In this document: positions 33,061-41,015 of the stretch, one piece after another
Layout of the letters: each line of letters starts with the position of its first letter
Numbering within the stretch: the first letter of the stretch is position 1
NCBI GenBank assembly: GCA_035253585.1
Contig: DATFBY010000138.1
Coordinates: 1 to 64,000 of the forward strand
Length of the DNA: 64,000 bases
DNA from: DATFBY01 sp035253585
Lineage (GTDB): Bacteria; Gemmatimonadota; Gemmatimonadetes; Gemmatimonadales; Gemmatimonadaceae
Direction of reading: 5' to 3'
Program-made: the position numbers and the translations under genes
Notes under the pieces: generated by a model
Told to the model about the DNA's origin: nothing
The model's database searches: none
Seen by the model: the letters and a program-made list of their open reading frames with translations, nothing else

Positions 33061-34655
33061 ACGCGCTCCACGCTGTAGACGGACACCGTCTGACTCTTGC
33101 CCCGCATCTCGAGCGCGCCGCGCTCGCGGAGACGCGGTGGACGATGCAGCGCACTCCGCATCGAGTCGGTGAGCAGAATTTCTCCGCCTTCGGCTGTGGC
33201 GCACAGCCGGCTGGCGATATTGACGGCATCGCCGATCACCGTGAACTCGAGGCGTTTCTCCGATCCGATGTTGCCGGCGAACACCTCTCCCACGTTGAGA
33301 CCGATGCCGACCTGAAGCTGCGGTCGACCTTCGGCGCGCCACTTCTCGTTGAGCCCATCCAGCTCCTCGAGCATATCGAGGGCGGCCGCCATCGCACGGT
33401 CGGCGTCGTCAGGCGATCCGATCGGCGCGCCCCACTGCGCCAGAATCGCATCGCCGATGAACTTGTCGAGCGTCCCACCGTGTCTGAACACGACTTCCAC
33501 CATCGCGGTCAAATACTCGCTGAGCAGCGTGGCGACTTGCTCCGGCAACATCGTCTCGGAGAGCGCGGTGAAGCCTCGGATGTCGCTGAACAGCACCGCC
33601 GTCTGGCATCGATCGCCGCCGAGCTTCACCGATTCGGGGGCATTGGCGATCCGAGCCGCCAGCGCCGGCGCGAAGTACCGCTCGAAGTTGCTCCGCACCA
33701 GCGCCTCACGCCGGATGCGCTCGGCGAACGCGCTGTTCTCGATCGCCACGGCCGCGATACCCGAGAACGCGATCAGAAAATCGAGGTCTTCATCGCCGAA
33801 CCGGTGCGTGCTCGTCAAATTGTCGACGTACAGCACGCCGTGCACCGACTCCTCGCTACCGATCAGCGGCGCGCACATCGCCGAGCGAACGCTTTGAAGG
33901 ACGATCGACTGCCCGCCGAAACGGTGGTCTTCGCCCGCGTCGTCGGAGATGATCGCCACCTTCTCGCTCACCACCTTTCGCGAAATCGATTGCGGCACCG
34001 TCCGCGATGCGAGAGGGCCCCGTCGATCGCGTGACACCTTCACCACCAGATCGTTGCCGTCGGCCAGCAAGATCGCGACGCGATCCACATCCATGATCTG
34101 GAAGACAAAGCGCGCGATGGTGTCGAGCAGCGCGTCAATGTCGATCGCGCGCGAGAGCGCTTTCGACACCTCGAGCAGGAGCGCGAGCTTCTGCTCGTTG
34201 CGCGCCATCTCCTCCGCCACCGCAATGCCGAGCCGGCCATCCTTGGATGTCTGCGCGACGGGAGCGATGTCGGCGGTCGCCGGACGGACCACGCGTTGCC
34301 GGACGATCGTCGAGCCGGCGGCGGCCGGGACGGTAGGGAAGTCGTTGGCTTCGATTGCCGGGGCAACCGGCGGCGCTTCGGTCAGGCGGAAGGACACCTT
34401 ACCGAACGTGACCGTATCGCCCACTCGCGCACGCCCCTGCTCGACCCGCGCCCCGTTCACGAAGGTGCCGTTGCTCGAGCCGAGGTCGCGAAGCTCGAGC
34501 GCGTCGGAGTCGCAGCTCAATTCGGCGTGCCGACGCGAGATCGTCGGATCGAGCAGCGGGATGTCGCTGTTCAGCGCGCGGCCTACCACGAACACGGGGC
34601 CATCGTGCAGATCGAAGCTCTGCTGGTTGTCCGCACTGATCAGCTTGAAAGGCAT
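33057..34655 (-). CDS. FHA-GAF adenylate/guanylate cyclase (class III)
   Basis: A 532-residue signalling protein with three domains. The FHA phosphothreonine-binding domain is at about 20-92 (VVGRALNSDIPLLDPTISRR, then LGSSNGTFVNGARV). A GAF sensor is at about 150-310. A class III nucleotide cyclase is at about 345-530, with metal Asps in VLFSDIRGFTALSE and DKFIGDAILAQWG and the IGDAVNIASRL segment. The domain set implies cyclic-nucleotide production controlled by Ser/Thr phosphorylation or a small ligand. It lies between trpE (33 bp upstream) and the LPS kinase-like gene, which it overlaps. No cognate kinase is in the window. Confidence 0.92.
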   Translation of the reverse strand: MPFKLISADNQQSFDLHDGPVFVVGRALNSDIPLLDPTISRRHAELSCDSDALELRDLGSSNGTFVNGARVEQGRARVGDTVTFGKVSFRLTEAPPVAPAIEANDFPTVPAAAGSTIVRQRVVRPATADIAPVAQTSKDGRLGIAVAEEMARNEQKLALLLEVSKALSRAIDIDALLDTIARFVFQIMDVDRVAILLADGNDLVVKVSRDRRGPLASRTVPQSISRKVVSEKVAIISDDAGEDHRFGGQSIVLQSVRSAMCAPLIGSEESVHGVLYVDNLTSTHRFGDEDLDFLIAFSGIAAVAIENSAFAERIRREALVRSNFERYFAPALAARIANAPESVKLGGDRCQTAVLFSDIRGFTALSETMLPEQVATLLSEYLTAMVEVVFRHGGTLDKFIGDAILAQWGAPIGSPDDADRAMAAALDMLEELDGLNEKWRAEGRPQLQVGIGLNVGEVFAGNIGSEKRLEFTVIGDAVNIASRLCATAEGGEILLTDSMRSALHRPPRLRERGALEMRGKSQTVSVYSVERV

Positions 34656-34688
34656 TCCGGAAAATATGACGCCGAGGGGGCGTCGCGC

Positions 34689-36197
34689 CTAGCGTCCGCC
34701 TGATTTCTTCCCTCGCACCTGACCGATGGCGGTGAGCAGTGCGCGCGCCTTGTTCTCCGTCTCGTCCCACTCGCGTTCTGGAACGGAATCGGCCACGATC
34801 CCCGCGCCCGCCTGCACCGACGCGACGCCGTTGGCGATCACGCAGGTGCGAATCGTGATCGCCAGGTCCATCCGCCGGTTCCCCGCGGCGATGAGGCCGA
34901 CGGCGCCGGCGTACGGGCCACGTTGTTCCGGTTCGAGCTCGTCGATGATCTCCATGGCGCGAACCTTCGGGGCACCGGTCATCGTGCCGGCGGGAAAGGT
35001 CGCGCGAAATACATCGAGCGCCGATGCATCACGTGGTAAGCGCCCTTCCACCTGACTCACGATGTGCAGTACGTGACTGTACCGCTCGACCGACATCAGA
35101 TCACTCACCCGTACGCTGCCTGACTCGGCCACCCGGCCCACGTCGTTGCGTCCGAGATCGACGAGCATGATGTGCTCGGCGCGCTCCTTGTCGTCGCCGA
35201 TGAGCTCGGCGGCCAGCGTCTCATCTTCGGCCGGCGTCGATCCGCGCGGGCGAGTGCCGGCGATGGGACGCACCGTCACCTGATCGTCGGCGACGCGGAC
35301 CAGGAGCTCCGGAGAGCTCCCGACGAGCTCCACGCCATCCATCACCAGGTGGTACATGTAGGGAGACGGATTCAACGCACGGAGCGCGCGGTAGAGTGAA
35401 ACGGGATCGAAATCGAGCGGAAGCTCGATGCGGCGCGCGAGGAGCGTCTGAAAGCAATCGCCGGCGAAAATGTATTCGCGGATGCGCTCGACGTCTCGCA
35501 TGAATCGCGATCTCTCGTAGCTCGATCTTCCTGTCGCCGGCGGCGCGGATGCGTCGACTTCCAGCGGCTCGAGCGCCGTTGGCGCGCGCAGCCGCGCGAT
35601 AGTGGCACCGATGTCGCGCACCGCACCGTCGAAGAGCACGCGGAGCGTATGGTCGTCCGTCGCCGAATCGATCGGCACGCCGACGACGATGCGCGCCTGA
35701 CCACGCAAGTTGTCGATGATGACCAACGTGCGGGTGAACACGAACATCGCGTCAGGCAATTCGAGCGCGCGCCGCGGCGGTGACGGCAGGCGCTCGAGGT
35801 AGCGCACGATGTCGTACGAGAAGTAGCCGACTGCACCGCTCCAGAATCCGGTGAGCTCCGGCACTTCGGCCGGCCGGTGACGATCGAGCCGCGCGCGAAG
35901 ATCGTCGAGTGGATCGTCAGGCGTCGTCGCCCCATGCCAACCGCGCTCGGGCGCCCACTGCTCGACGACGCCTTTAGTTAGGCGCCAGGCCGAGCGTGGC
36001 TCGGTGCCGAGGAAAGTGTATCGCGACCACGTTTCGCTCCCCGCGGGCGCCGACTCGAGCAGAAATGCAAACGGCGGACGGCGCAGTTTGGCGAAGGCGG
36101 CTACTGGCGTGTCGGTATCGAGGAGGTAGTCGCGCCACACGGGCACCAGCGTGTTCGGTGCCACCAGCGCGCGAAAGTGCTCGAAGCTAGTGCTCAC
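34689..36197 (-). CDS. trpE: Anthranilate synthase component I
   Basis: A 502-residue chorismate-utilising enzyme. The N-terminal domain has the Trp feedback-site segment LLESAPAGSETWSRYTFLG. The C-terminal chorismate domain has NPSPYMYHLVMDGVELVGSS (about 320-339), TVRPIAGTRPRG (about 351-362) and a DLGRNDVGRVAESGSVRV segment (about 388-405). The LLES motif and size favour TrpE over PabB. GTG 36197 was chosen because conserved sequence begins there. No trpG or other trp gene is adjacent, so glutamine amidotransferase must be encoded elsewhere. It is divergent from the beta-barrel gene, with a 54-bp gap. Confidence 0.92.
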   Translation of the reverse strand: MSTSFEHFRALVAPNTLVPVWRDYLLDTDTPVAAFAKLRRPPFAFLLESAPAGSETWSRYTFLGTEPRSAWRLTKGVVEQWAPERGWHGATTPDDPLDDLRARLDRHRPAEVPELTGFWSGAVGYFSYDIVRYLERLPSPPRRALELPDAMFVFTRTLVIIDNLRGQARIVVGVPIDSATDDHTLRVLFDGAVRDIGATIARLRAPTALEPLEVDASAPPATGRSSYERSRFMRDVERIREYIFAGDCFQTLLARRIELPLDFDPVSLYRALRALNPSPYMYHLVMDGVELVGSSPELLVRVADDQVTVRPIAGTRPRGSTPAEDETLAAELIGDDKERAEHIMLVDLGRNDVGRVAESGSVRVSDLMSVERYSHVLHIVSQVEGRLPRDASALDVFRATFPAGTMTGAPKVRAMEIIDELEPEQRGPYAGAVGLIAAGNRRMDLAITIRTCVIANGVASVQAGAGIVADSVPEREWDETENKARALLTAIGQVRGKKSGGR

Positions 36198-36251
36198 GTC
36201 GTATGCGATCGCGCTTGTCGCTCGTTCGACACCCGGCGATATTCGAACATC

Positions 36252-38339
36252 ATGGCTCGAATCCTCGCGGCGCTCATCGCCGCGTGCGGTCTGTTGGCAG
36301 CAACCGTGGCGCCGGCGGAAGCACAGGCGCAGCAGTGGAACGACTCCACCTCGCGCGCGCTCGCCGAGCGTGCGACGGCGCTCCGCGCCGCGCAATTCGC
36401 CGACACCGCGCTCCGAGATTTCACCGCGAAGGCACGCGGCTACTTGACCTTCCTCGGCCAGGTAGGCGAGGGGTTCACCGAGCCGCCGCGCGTGATCTCC
36501 GCGGACGAGTTGGCGGTCGAAGTGTACTGGCTCGCCCCCAATCGCAGCAAGCAGATCGTCGTCGGTCGACGTGACACGACGCTCCTACCGAACGACAACC
36601 GCTACTACAACGACCGCTTCGGGATCGTCCAGAACAACTTCCCCGATCGGATTCGCATGGGTGACGGCCAGGATGTGCGTGACGTGCCGCACCCGCTCTC
36701 CGCGGCCGGGCTGAACCAATACGACTTCGCCATTCGCGACTCGCTCAAGATTCGATTCACCGACAGGACGATCGATGTCATCGAGCTTCGCGTGCGCCCG
36801 AAGAACGACAACCAGCCTCGCATCGTGGGGTCGATCTTCGTCGACCGCGGCACGTCGCAGGTCGTGCGGATGGCATTCAACTTCACCGCCGCGGCGTACA
36901 TCGACAAACGGAACGAGGATGTTTTCGTCGTACTCGAGAACGGACTCGTCGACGGCCGCTTCTGGCTCCCGAGCCGGCAGGAGATCGAAGTGCGGCGCAG
37001 CGGCACCTGGCTCGACATCCCCGCGCGCGGAATGATTCGCGGGCGATGGGACGTCTGCTGCTACGAGGTGAATGTCGGCCTAGACCCTACGTTCTTCGCC
37101 GGGCGAGAGATCGTTCACCGGCCACGCGATCAACAGCAGCGGTATCCATTCGAAGGGCGTCTCCTCGACTCGCTCCCATCGGATGTGCGAGTGGTGACCG
37201 ATGCCGACGTGGCGCGCGTGCAAGCCGAGGCGCAGCGACTGGTGCGCAGTCAGGCACTCTCGAAGGCAACGGGCACCAGACTCTCGGCGCGCCGGATCTC
37301 CGATTTCGTGCGATCGAATCGCGTCGAAGGTCTCGCGTTAGGCGCCGGCGCGACAATTCGGCCTGGTGGCGGGACGAGTCTCGCCATACGAGGTCGGTGG
37401 GGATTCGACGACAAGGAAGCGAAAGGTCGTGTCGGCCTCGGTCTACGCGGAGCGAGCGGCCGCGCCGTCGAGCTCTTCGCCGAGCGTGATTATCGAGACG
37501 CCGGCGACGTGCGCGAGAGCTCGCTCCTGCTGAACAGCATCGCCGCTCCCGAGTTCGGAACCGACCGCACGCAGCCGTACGACGTTCGCGCCGCCGGAAT
37601 CTCGGCCGAGCTTGGCACGCTCATGGGAGTTCGCTGGCGTCTCGAAGGGTCATACGAGACGCACTATCCGTTGGCCGTGAACGACGAGCCCGCACTCGGC
37701 CGCTTCGAGCCGACGATTCCCGCATGGAGACTGCGCGCCGGGCGCGGCATGCTCGTGCTGGAGCGTCCGACATCTCCTGGTCCATTTGGCACCGAGATTC
37801 GCTGGACCAGCGAGCTTCGCGGTCTCCTGTTCGAGCGACGAGATGCGCCTACGGGCGCGGACCCGGCGTACTCGGGGCGGATCTTCGCATCGTTGGACAT
37901 CGACCGGCCATTTGGCGCGCATCGCCTCGTGCTGCGCAGCACTGCGGGCGCTGTTGGCGCCGTGCCCGACGTTCCGCCGCAAGAGATGCTTTATCTGGGC
38001 GGTCCGATGAGCGGGCCCGGATATCAGTATCACGCATTCGCCGGACAGGTCGCGGCGAGCCAGCGTGTGGAATGGCGCAGCCCCGTTCCGTTCTTCTCCG
38101 TCCCTCTGGGCCGCTACGGACGATCGCCGGCAAGCGCGACGCTCGCGCCATTCGTGCACGGCGTCTACGTGCGGCATCCCGCGAGCTTCTGGTCGACGCG
38201 CGAGGGATTCTATCCATCGGCCGGACTCGGAGCGCAATTCCTCTTTGATCTGATGCGCGTCGACGTCGCCCGCGGCCTGAGAGACGGTCGGTGGACATTC
38301 TCCATCGATGTCACGCGCGATTTCTGGGGGATCCTCTGA
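36252..38339 (+). CDS. Putative outer-membrane beta-barrel protein
   Basis: A 695-residue exported protein. It has a signal peptide (about 1-24, ending APAEAQA), then a periplasmic region of about 330 residues. The second half consists of alternating amphipathic strands, e.g. GLALGAGATIRPGGGTSLAI, then AVELFAERDYRD, ending in an aromatic C-terminal strand (DVTRDFWGIL). The MLYLGGPMSGPGYQYHAF region resembles the conserved strand of Omp85/D15-type barrels. This fits an outer-membrane surface-antigen-like barrel, but I recognise no specific function. The adjacent Nudix gene starts inside its 3' end. Confidence 0.65.
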   Translation: MARILAALIAACGLLAATVAPAEAQAQQWNDSTSRALAERATALRAAQFADTALRDFTAKARGYLTFLGQVGEGFTEPPRVISADELAVEVYWLAPNRSKQIVVGRRDTTLLPNDNRYYNDRFGIVQNNFPDRIRMGDGQDVRDVPHPLSAAGLNQYDFAIRDSLKIRFTDRTIDVIELRVRPKNDNQPRIVGSIFVDRGTSQVVRMAFNFTAAAYIDKRNEDVFVVLENGLVDGRFWLPSRQEIEVRRSGTWLDIPARGMIRGRWDVCCYEVNVGLDPTFFAGREIVHRPRDQQQRYPFEGRLLDSLPSDVRVVTDADVARVQAEAQRLVRSQALSKATGTRLSARRISDFVRSNRVEGLALGAGATIRPGGGTSLAIRGRWGFDDKEAKGRVGLGLRGASGRAVELFAERDYRDAGDVRESSLLLNSIAAPEFGTDRTQPYDVRAAGISAELGTLMGVRWRLEGSYETHYPLAVNDEPALGRFEPTIPAWRLRAGRGMLVLERPTSPGPFGTEIRWTSELRGLLFERRDAPTGADPAYSGRIFASLDIDRPFGAHRLVLRSTAGAVGAVPDVPPQEMLYLGGPMSGPGYQYHAFAGQVAASQRVEWRSPVPFFSVPLGRYGRSPASATLAPFVHGVYVRHPASFWSTREGFYPSAGLGAQFLFDLMRVDVARGLRDGRWTFSIDVTRDFWGIL

Positions 38340-38800
38340 GCGTAGAGATCCGCGCCGCCACGGTCGACGCGTACGTCTTGCGCCGTGTGGCTGACCGTTG
38401 GGAGGTGCTGTTGCTCGAGCGCGCCGAAGGCACGCGCTGCACCGGAGCGTGGGAGGTCGTGCACGGCCGTGTGGAGGATGGGGAACTGCCCGAAGCCGCG
38501 GCCGAGCGCGAAGTGCGCGAGGAAACCGGACTCACCATCGAGCGGCTGTACACGATCTCGGTGCAGCCGTTTTACCTGCCTCATAGCAGCACAATAACGA
38601 TGGCCGTCGTGTTCGCAGCGGTCGTGCGCGACGGCGCTCTCGCGTTAGGCAGCGAGCATGCGCGGTTCGAGTGGCTTGCATTCCGGGACGCGATCGAGCG
38701 CGTGGCATGGCCGCGCTCGCGCACGGCATTGGCCGAGATCGACATGCTGCTGCGACACGGCGATGCGGGGGCCGTGGAGGACGTGCTGCGAGTGCGTTAG
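38291..38800 (+). CDS. Nudix hydrolase
   Basis: A Nudix-fold pyrophosphohydrolase. The complete Nudix box GRVEDGELPEAAAEREVREE, continuing TGL, matches G-x5-E-x7-REVxEExGL (about 59-81). The conserved domain begins at about 38342 (VEIRAATVDAYVLRR), but the only standard start in frame is the GTG at 38291, inside the end of the barrel gene. A CTG at 38336 is the alternative. The substrate is unknown; such short members often act on (d)NTPs, including dihydroneopterin triphosphate. Confidence 0.82.
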   Translation: MDILHRCHARFLGDPLSVEIRAATVDAYVLRRVADRWEVLLLERAEGTRCTGAWEVVHGRVEDGELPEAAAEREVREETGLTIERLYTISVQPFYLPHSSTITMAVVFAAVVRDGALALGSEHARFEWLAFRDAIERVAWPRSRTALAEIDMLLRHGDAGAVEDVLRVR

Positions 38801-38804
38801 CGCG

Positions 38805-39662
38805 TCAGCGGATGCTGTGCTCGCCCGTCGTGCTGCGCTCCTGCGCCGTTTTCGCGACGTCAGGCTGCACTGGCGCATTCGGTTTCACGCGGACCGTCTT
38901 GGCGGGGATTCCGACGTTCACGTGATAGGGTCGGACGTCCTTGGTGGCCACCGCCACCGCTCCCACCATCGAGTTTGTCCCCACGCGCACGCCAGCCAGC
39001 ACCGTCGCGTGATAGGTAATACGCACGCCATCCTCGAGCGTCGTCACCGCGTTGGTTACGTCCTTCTGCTCCACGATGCTGTGCGTGTGGCTATAGATGT
39101 TGGCGTAGTCGCTGATCGAAACGTTGTTTCCGATGACGATCCCGCCGCGGTCGTCGAGCAGCACGTGACGATGAACCACCAGGTTGTCCCCGGCCTCGAT
39201 GTTGTAGCCGAAGGAGAACTCCACGTGCTGAAAGGCTTTGAAGTTCTCGCCAACGCGTTTGAAAATGTACGGCGCGAGGATGCGACGAAGCCGAACGCCC
39301 ACGTCGATGTTTTGTCCACCGATCGGCAGGCGGTCGAACGTGTACCACAACCAGAGCAGCGGCTTCACGCGCTGGAACTTCTCATCTTCGCACTCGGCGT
39401 AATACTCGGGCTCGAGTGTCACGTTGCGCGGATCGAGCGCCAGGAGCGCGGCGCGCGTGGCGAGCGGAAGCTTGTCGTCGTTGACCGCCGTCTCGTAATT
39501 GGCGGCCATCCCCGGATACGCGAGCTGGGCGAGCGTGCGTCGCGTGAGGAGGTTGCGATCGACCTTCGGGTCGGCGAGCTCCGCCGAGAGCTGCTCCAGC
39601 CATTGGTCGGCAACCGTGTGCCCGGGACCGCGCTGGAGCTGACGTAAGGGCCGCAGAACCAT
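38805..39662 (-). CDS. Hexapeptide-repeat (left-handed beta-helix) acyltransferase
   Basis: A 285-residue protein with an N-terminal helical domain (about 1-115) and a left-handed beta-helix acyltransferase domain (about 120-255). Hexapeptide turns are recognisable in IEAGDNLVVHRHVLLDDRGG (about 155-174), VIGNNVSISDYANIYSH (about 176-192), VLAGVRVGTNSMVGAVAVAT (about 219-238) and VGIPAKTVRV at the end. This resembles LacA/WbbJ-type O-acetyltransferases. The C-terminal 25 residues are not conserved. It converges with the Nudix gene, 4 bp apart. The acceptor substrate is unknown. Confidence 0.85.
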   Translation of the reverse strand: MVLRPLRQLQRGPGHTVADQWLEQLSAELADPKVDRNLLTRRTLAQLAYPGMAANYETAVNDDKLPLATRAALLALDPRNVTLEPEYYAECEDEKFQRVKPLLWLWYTFDRLPIGGQNIDVGVRLRRILAPYIFKRVGENFKAFQHVEFSFGYNIEAGDNLVVHRHVLLDDRGGIVIGNNVSISDYANIYSHTHSIVEQKDVTNAVTTLEDGVRITYHATVLAGVRVGTNSMVGAVAVATKDVRPYHVNVGIPAKTVRVKPNAPVQPDVAKTAQERSTTGEHSIR

Positions 39663-39737
39663 GACTGGCTCCGTTGTAGCGGGAGAGAGCGGGCCGTGAA
39701 CGGTGTGGCTAATCTACATGACTCCAACGCGACGCGA

Positions 39738-40406
39738 CTATGGTCGCGTTCCCTGCGTCGCGCGCGAACGCACCAACGCACGCTCCCGCTCGACGTTCCG
39801 CAGCGTGGCGCCCCAGCTTGCGACTCGCACCGTATCGACCGTGACCGCCAGCGGCTGGCTCACGTCGAGTCCTTCGTCGAACAGGTAGATGGCGCTCTGT
39901 GTCTCGCGCGAACGGATACGCTGGGAGTTGAAGCCAGAGGTGAGTGGCACGATCTCGAGCGGTCGATAGTCGCGACCACTGCCCGTGATCACGACCGACT
40001 GCGGATCGAACCGGGCCTCGGGCTGCTCGAGGCCGAAGAAGGAGAGATACCAGAGCGTTGGTACGCGTACGCCATGCCGTGCGGCACGCGCGGTGATTTC
40101 CGCGCGCCGTGATTCCACCAGGTCGTGAAGCGCACGATACGAATCGGGGGAGAGCACGCGAATCACCGATTCATCGAGCGGGATCGCTCGCACCTGCAAC
40201 GACGGGAGCTGAAGCCTGACCGAGATGTCATCCTGCCGCAGCGTGCCGTAACCCGCGGGAATGAGCGATGTGCGGAGCGTGTCGCCGGGGGTGGTGGGTG
40301 ACGGCTGTTGCGTCGAACCGGGCGCACCGCCAGAACCACAGCCGGCAAAGACGGACGGCAGCAGCGCGAGCGCGACCACCTGTCGAAGGATCACTCCGCT
40401 CTCCAT
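39738..40406 (-). CDS. Hypothetical lipoprotein
   Basis: A 222-residue protein with a lipoprotein signal peptide whose lipobox is VFAGC (about 18-22), followed by a Ser/Pro/Gly-rich linker and a mostly beta mature part. I recognise no family. Pieces such as DDISVRLQLPSLQVRAIPLD (about 60-79) and LWYLSFFGLEQPEARFDP (about 118-135) have no obvious motif. Its 5' end overlaps engB by 16 bp, so it is likely co-transcribed with it. Confidence 0.7.
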   Translation of the reverse strand: MESGVILRQVVALALLPSVFAGCGSGGAPGSTQQPSPTTPGDTLRTSLIPAGYGTLRQDDISVRLQLPSLQVRAIPLDESVIRVLSPDSYRALHDLVESRRAEITARAARHGVRVPTLWYLSFFGLEQPEARFDPQSVVITGSGRDYRPLEIVPLTSGFNSQRIRSRETQSAIYLFDEGLDVSQPLAVTVDTVRVASWGATLRNVERERALVRSRATQGTRP

Positions 40407-41005
40407 GAAGGCTCGGATACGAGCTGTACGATGGCGTCGGCGAGCTCATCGCGGCCAAGTCCCGTCTGCGCGCTGAATGGGATGAGTTGTTGGTCGTCGA
40501 GTCCCGTCTCGTTTGCGATCGCGCGAACGCGCTCCGGGATGTCGCGCGCCCGAAGCTTGTCGACTTTGGTCAGCGCGACGATCGTGGGCGCGCCAAGGTC
40601 GGCAAGGAACTCCAGCATCGTGAGATCATCGTTCGTGGGATCGTGACGCGAATCGAGGAGCTGCACGACACCACGCAGCTCGGTGCTCTTTCGAAGATAG
40701 CTTTCGATGAGCGGACGCCAGGCCGCGCGCTGCTCCTTCGAGACCCGGGCGAAACCGTAGCCTGGGAGGTCGGCCAGGACGAACGAGTGGTTCACGTCGA
40801 AGAAATTGATCTCCCTCGTCTTGCCAGGGGTAGCGCTCACCCGCGCCAGCGCCTTGCGCCTAACGAGGGCGTTGATCAGCGACGATTTCCCCACGTTCGA
40901 CCGGCCGCTGAAGGCGACCTCCGGAAGACCCGGCGGTGGACGCCAGCCATCGGGGGTGGCCATCCCTCCGAGAAACTCCAGCGAGCGGATGACCAGCGGG
41001 TCCAT
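40391..41005 (-). CDS. engB: Ribosome biogenesis GTP-binding protein EngB/YsxC
   Basis: A 204-residue TRAFAC GTPase needed for large-subunit assembly. All G motifs are present: GRSNVGKSS (G1, about 34-42), TPGKTR (G2), DLPGYG (G3, about 79-84), TKVDK (G4, about 145-149) and SAQTG (G5, about 177-181). The length is normal. It follows lon by 10 bp, an arrangement often seen with the clpP-clpX-lon cluster. Confidence 0.95.
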   Translation of the reverse strand: MDPLVIRSLEFLGGMATPDGWRPPPGLPEVAFSGRSNVGKSSLINALVRRKALARVSATPGKTREINFFDVNHSFVLADLPGYGFARVSKEQRAAWRPLIESYLRKSTELRGVVQLLDSRHDPTNDDLTMLEFLADLGAPTIVALTKVDKLRARDIPERVRAIANETGLDDQQLIPFSAQTGLGRDELADAIVQLVSEPSWRAE

Positions 41006-41015
41006 GGCCGATGCG

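Noticed and set aside
38291..38341. Frameshift joining the beta-barrel and Nudix genes
   Set aside because: The barrel protein ends with a plausible aromatic C-terminal strand and the Nudix domain is complete, so these are two overlapping genes.
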